A stretch of 7,384 nucleotides of DNA. It comes from CAZESS01 sp964594625 (GTDB taxonomy: Archaea > Thermoplasmatota > E2 > UBA202 > DSCA01). Numbering within the stretch: position 1 is the first letter of the stretch; each line of letters opens with the position of its first letter. The position numbers and the translations under genes are program-made. Shown one piece after another: positions 5,155-7,384 of this stretch. The DNA is taken from positions 1 through 7,384 of the forward strand of contig CAZQNC010000067.1 in the NCBI GenBank assembly GCA_964594625.1, in the 5' to 3' direction. The notes beneath the pieces are model-generated. The model had not been told where the DNA came from. It ran no database searches and was given only the letters and a program-made list of their open reading frames with translations.

Positions 5155-7284
5155 CTAACCCCTCCAGTGGCGGAACAGCACAGCGGCGGCAGCCATCCAG
5201 ACCACGCCAACGGCGAACAGCTTGACATGTTCATCATGTATCATCGACGTACGCTCCCTCTCTTTTCCAGCAAGATGCCAGTCGTGGTTAAATAACTTTG
5301 CAAAATACGCCGCCACCCCCGGATGTTCCACGATGACCCCCAGCTCCCGGTTCCAGCGAACCGCGTTCTCGTTCCAGTTTATCGACGAAATAAGCGTGGC
5401 GTTGTCCACAATCACCCCCTTGGTATGCACGTTGACCAGGGCCGACCCGCCGGTATACAGAAAGCGGGTTGACACGTTCCACCCTTCAAGATACGCGCGC
5501 GTAAGATTGTTAGCATCGCAGCTGGACGTATAGGACGGATGCTGGTTCATGAGCACCCGGACGTCGGCGCATCGCTCCCGCCGCCCGGCGAGGCAGCCTA
5601 TAAACGGGTTGATTCCGTCGCTCCAGCGCGGCTCGACGTGCGCCTGCTCCACCAGGATGCGCCGCCGTCCACCGGTGAGCATGCTCTTGACGGCGCGCTC
5701 GGCGTTGTCAGGCGCCGCGACCACGGTGCAGGCAAAGGTGCCGTTGAACGTGCGCGCCGGGCAGCAGGGCTGGTAGCCTCCCCGGGGCGGCCACCGGGGC
5801 GGCAGATACATATCCGGCGGTGCCCCATATGTTTCGTTGGAGGCGGCGAAGGCAACCACGTCACGTCCGGACAGGTCGTCCTGCATTACCCGCCGTATGA
5901 AACGCGCGATGCTTTCGTTGCGGAGCACGATACCCCATTCCCGGTTGCCGTAGCTCGCCGCGGGCGACATACCGGTGACCCCCCAGTTGGCCGAGGTGAC
6001 GATGGCGGTGCCGTTGTCCACGACGGCGTATTTCGCGTGATTGTAATGGTAGCGCCGTCGTCCCTCGCCGTGGTACATGTACCGGACGTTTCCGCCCGCC
6101 CTGGCGACGCGGGCCGCCATATGGCGCTGCTCCACGCTCAGGCCGCCCACCGGCTGCCCCTCCAGTAGCAGGGTGACCGAGACGTTGCGTGATGCAGCGT
6201 CGCACACGGCGTCGCACAGCCAGGGGTTGGTGAACGTGTACAGGTTGATGTAGAGGCTGTCCGTGGCGTTGGCTATCTCCTCTTCAACGACGGAAAACGC
6301 GTTGTCCGGAGCGGCGAACACCGTCACGCTGCCGGTAAATGTCACCTCGAAAGGCTGCCATGACGAGGCGCCCAGCCGGCGGCGCTGCCAGTCACGGCTG
6401 CTGTTGCCGTCCCCTGATATGTTGTGCCGGTAGAGGAGCACGCCCTCCCGTGGAGCCGGCACAGGTGGCCCGTTCCATCCCGGGCTGGATGGGCTGTCGC
6501 CGTAGACGACGCTGTCGACGGTATGGTTGTAGCCGTCTTTGAGGCACAGCGCGGCGCCCTCGTTGGACAGGATGAACCAGCCGTGCTCCTGCAGCTGCGG
6601 CACGGGCCCGCCATTGCCGTATGCGTAGTCTGCATGGAGTCCGGTGGCCGCCTGGAGGGCGGAGGCGTTCTGTGCGACGCGGAGCGTGCCGTGCGCCGGG
6701 ATGTGGATGTTGGGGAAGACCACCCGTGTCTGCCGGTCGGGGCGCCGCCGGGGCGTGGTGGTGAGCCGCCAGTGGTAGAGGTTGACCGACCGGCCGGTTG
6801 GATTGTGGATGCAGATGTATTCGTTGTCCTCGCCGGGGTAGGGATGCGGGTACACCTCAGATATCAGCAGGTGCTGCTCCGCCGGCCCGGGGGTGTTATG
6901 GCGGACGGTCACATTGGTTGCGGCGACGTTGTTGCTCCGGTTGGCGTCGTCGACGTCCACGCGGGCCAGGATGGTATGGTTTCCTGTCACGCCGGTGGTG
7001 TCCCAGGTGATGCTGGGGCGCCGGTAGACGTTGACGCTGTCGTAGTGCCGCCGTCCGATGAGACCGGCCTCGGAGATGGTGTCGAGGTAAAAGGATACCG
7101 TGACGTCGGATACGACGTCGCTGCCGTGGTTGTCAACCCGGGCGGTAACGGCGGGGAGGGCGCCCTCTCTGACCTCCGGGGGCGCCCGTGTCCATGTGAC
7201 GCTGAGGTCGCTGCCGTCATCAATGCTGGCTGCGGGCAGCGGGAGGAAGAGCAGGGTGACCACGATGGCTGCTGTCCATTTCAT
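5155..7284 (-). CDS. Secreted, C-terminally membrane-anchored phospholipase D-like protein (CARDB - lamin tail - 2x HKD - TM)
   Basis: This encodes 709 residues starting at the ATG at 7284. Residues 1-20 form a signal peptide (MKW, hydrophobic core, PAAS). Residues about 25-128 resemble a CARDB/beta-sandwich adhesion domain (ARVDNHGSD; NHTILARVDVDDANRSNNVA). Residues about 138-287 fit a lamin-tail domain (LLISEVYPHP, NEYICIHNPTGRSVNLYHWRL, WFILSNEGAAL). Two phospholipase D halves follow, each opening with AAPDNA (324-329 and 523-528). Their HxKx4D motifs are H416/K418/D423 (HAKYAVVD) and H620/K622/D627 (HTKGVIVD), so both catalytic halves look intact. Residues about 687-704 form a transmembrane helix followed by RHWRG, giving a type I topology with the enzyme outside. 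I count 16 N-glycosylation sequons and ten cysteines, consistent with a surface protein. HKD enzymes cut phosphodiesters in lipids or nucleic acids; lamin-tail pairing occurs in exported nucleases, but the substrate here is unknown. The frame extends upstream through the tRNA gene, which is an artefact. Confidence 0.9.
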   Translation of the reverse strand: MKWTAAIVVTLLFLPLPAASIDDGSDLSVTWTRAPPEVREGALPAVTARVDNHGSDVVSDVTVSFYLDTISEAGLIGRRHYDSVNVYRRPSITWDTTGVTGNHTILARVDVDDANRSNNVAATNVTVRHNTPGPAEQHLLISEVYPHPYPGEDNEYICIHNPTGRSVNLYHWRLTTTPRRRPDRQTRVVFPNIHIPAHGTLRVAQNASALQAATGLHADYAYGNGGPVPQLQEHGWFILSNEGAALCLKDGYNHTVDSVVYGDSPSSPGWNGPPVPAPREGVLLYRHNISGDGNSSRDWQRRRLGASSWQPFEVTFTGSVTVFAAPDNAFSVVEEEIANATDSLYINLYTFTNPWLCDAVCDAASRNVSVTLLLEGQPVGGLSVEQRHMAARVARAGGNVRYMYHGEGRRRYHYNHAKYAVVDNGTAIVTSANWGVTGMSPAASYGNREWGIVLRNESIARFIRRVMQDDLSGRDVVAFAASNETYGAPPDMYLPPRWPPRGGYQPCCPARTFNGTFACTVVAAPDNAERAVKSMLTGGRRRILVEQAHVEPRWSDGINPFIGCLAGRRERCADVRVLMNQHPSYTSSCDANNLTRAYLEGWNVSTRFLYTGGSALVNVHTKGVIVDNATLISSINWNENAVRWNRELGVIVEHPGVAAYFAKLFNHDWHLAGKERERTSMIHDEHVKLFAVGVVWMAAAAVLFRHWRG
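5159..5165 (-). promoter_or_regulatory. Shine-Dalgarno sequence for the rhomboid gene, inside the end of the PLD-like gene
   Basis: On the - strand the sequence ggagggg lies about 6 bases before the rhomboid ATG at 5152. It overlaps the final Trp-Arg-Gly codons and abuts the stop codon of the PLD-like gene. Strong complementarity to the 16S rRNA 3' end plus a 2-bp intergenic gap points to translational coupling, in contrast to the leaderless genes on the other strand. Confidence 0.65.
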
Positions 7285-7302
7285 CGTTTCCGGCCGGGGA
7301 AG

Positions 7303-7377
7303 CGGGCCCGAGGGGATTTGAACCCCTGTTCTACAGCTTAGGAGGCTGTCGCCCTGTCCAGGCTGGGCCACGAGCCC
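7303..7377 (-). tRNA. tRNA-Arg (anticodon CCT)
   Basis: The 75-base - strand sequence folds as a full cloverleaf. The acceptor GGGCTCG pairs with CGGGCCC (one T-G wobble) with G as discriminator base. The D stem is GCCC/GGGC around a loop with the conserved GG. The anticodon stem ACAGC/GCTGT encloses the loop CTCCTAA, giving anticodon CCT (positions 7342-7340), which reads the arginine codon AGG. The variable region is 5 bases, and the T arm is AGGGG-TTCAAAT-CCCCT. No CCA is encoded and no intron is present. Its 3' end lies only 18 bp before the PLD-like start codon. Its promoter must lie beyond the right edge of the window. Confidence 0.96.
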
Positions 7378-7384
7378 GATGCCG

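Noticed and set aside
6424..7341. Long open frame on the + strand (305 codons) opposite the PLD-like gene
   Set aside because: Valine/glycine-rich with no recognisable motif, and it runs into the tRNA gene; the - strand carries a coherent domain series, so this is a shadow.
7285..7371. Upstream extension of the PLD-like frame to an ATG at 7371 (29 extra residues)
   Set aside because: This stretch is the tRNA-Arg gene read in frame. The ATG at 7284 starts a proper signal peptide, so the extension is an artefact.
1..7384. CRISPR arrays, insertion sequences, integrase or attachment-site duplications, including at the 3' end of the tRNA
   Set aside because: No direct repeat series, terminal inverted repeats or transposase/integrase motif was seen, and I found no second copy of the tRNA 3' end in the window by eye.

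Overview
The window looks like the chromosome of a GC-rich euryarchaeon, most likely a methanogen or a close relative. Evidence for an archaeon: a presenilin-type protease closely resembling the one studied from Methanoculleus marisnigri, AT-rich TATA-like boxes placed about 25 bp before start codons (leaderless arrangement), a tRNA gene without an encoded CCA, and an exported protein rich in N-glycosylation sequons. The taxonomic placement is inference from remembered family sequences, not from a search.

Left part, + strand (3-2757): the 3' portion of a YyaL/DUF255-type protein, cut by the window edge, overlaps by 4 bp an auxin-efflux-carrier (AEC) family permease. After a short gap comes a small flavin reductase-like FMN protein of the flavoredoxin type.

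Middle, + strand (2811-4224): a rubrerythrin without a rubredoxin domain, then an archaeal presenilin/signal-peptide-peptidase homologue with both catalytic aspartates. Each appears to have its own TATA-driven, probably leaderless promoter. The flavoredoxin and rubrerythrin suggest a small oxidative-stress or redox neighbourhood.

Right part, - strand (7377 down to 4229): tRNA-Arg(CCT), then after 18 bp a secreted, membrane-anchored phospholipase D-like protein (CARDB, lamin-tail, two HKD domains, C-terminal transmembrane anchor), then after 2 bp a rhomboid protease with a C-terminal zinc ribbon. The rhomboid runs tail to tail into the presenilin-type protease with 4 bp between stop codons.

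The most interesting arrangement is the pair of a single-pass surface PLD-like enzyme and a translationally linked rhomboid. The rhomboid is a candidate sheddase or processor of its neighbour's membrane anchor, and a second, unrelated intramembrane protease lies directly beside it. This functional link is a hypothesis from gene order and topology. All genes are compactly packed; no gene-free stretch over 300 bp, CRISPR array, insertion sequence or recognisable phage gene is visible.
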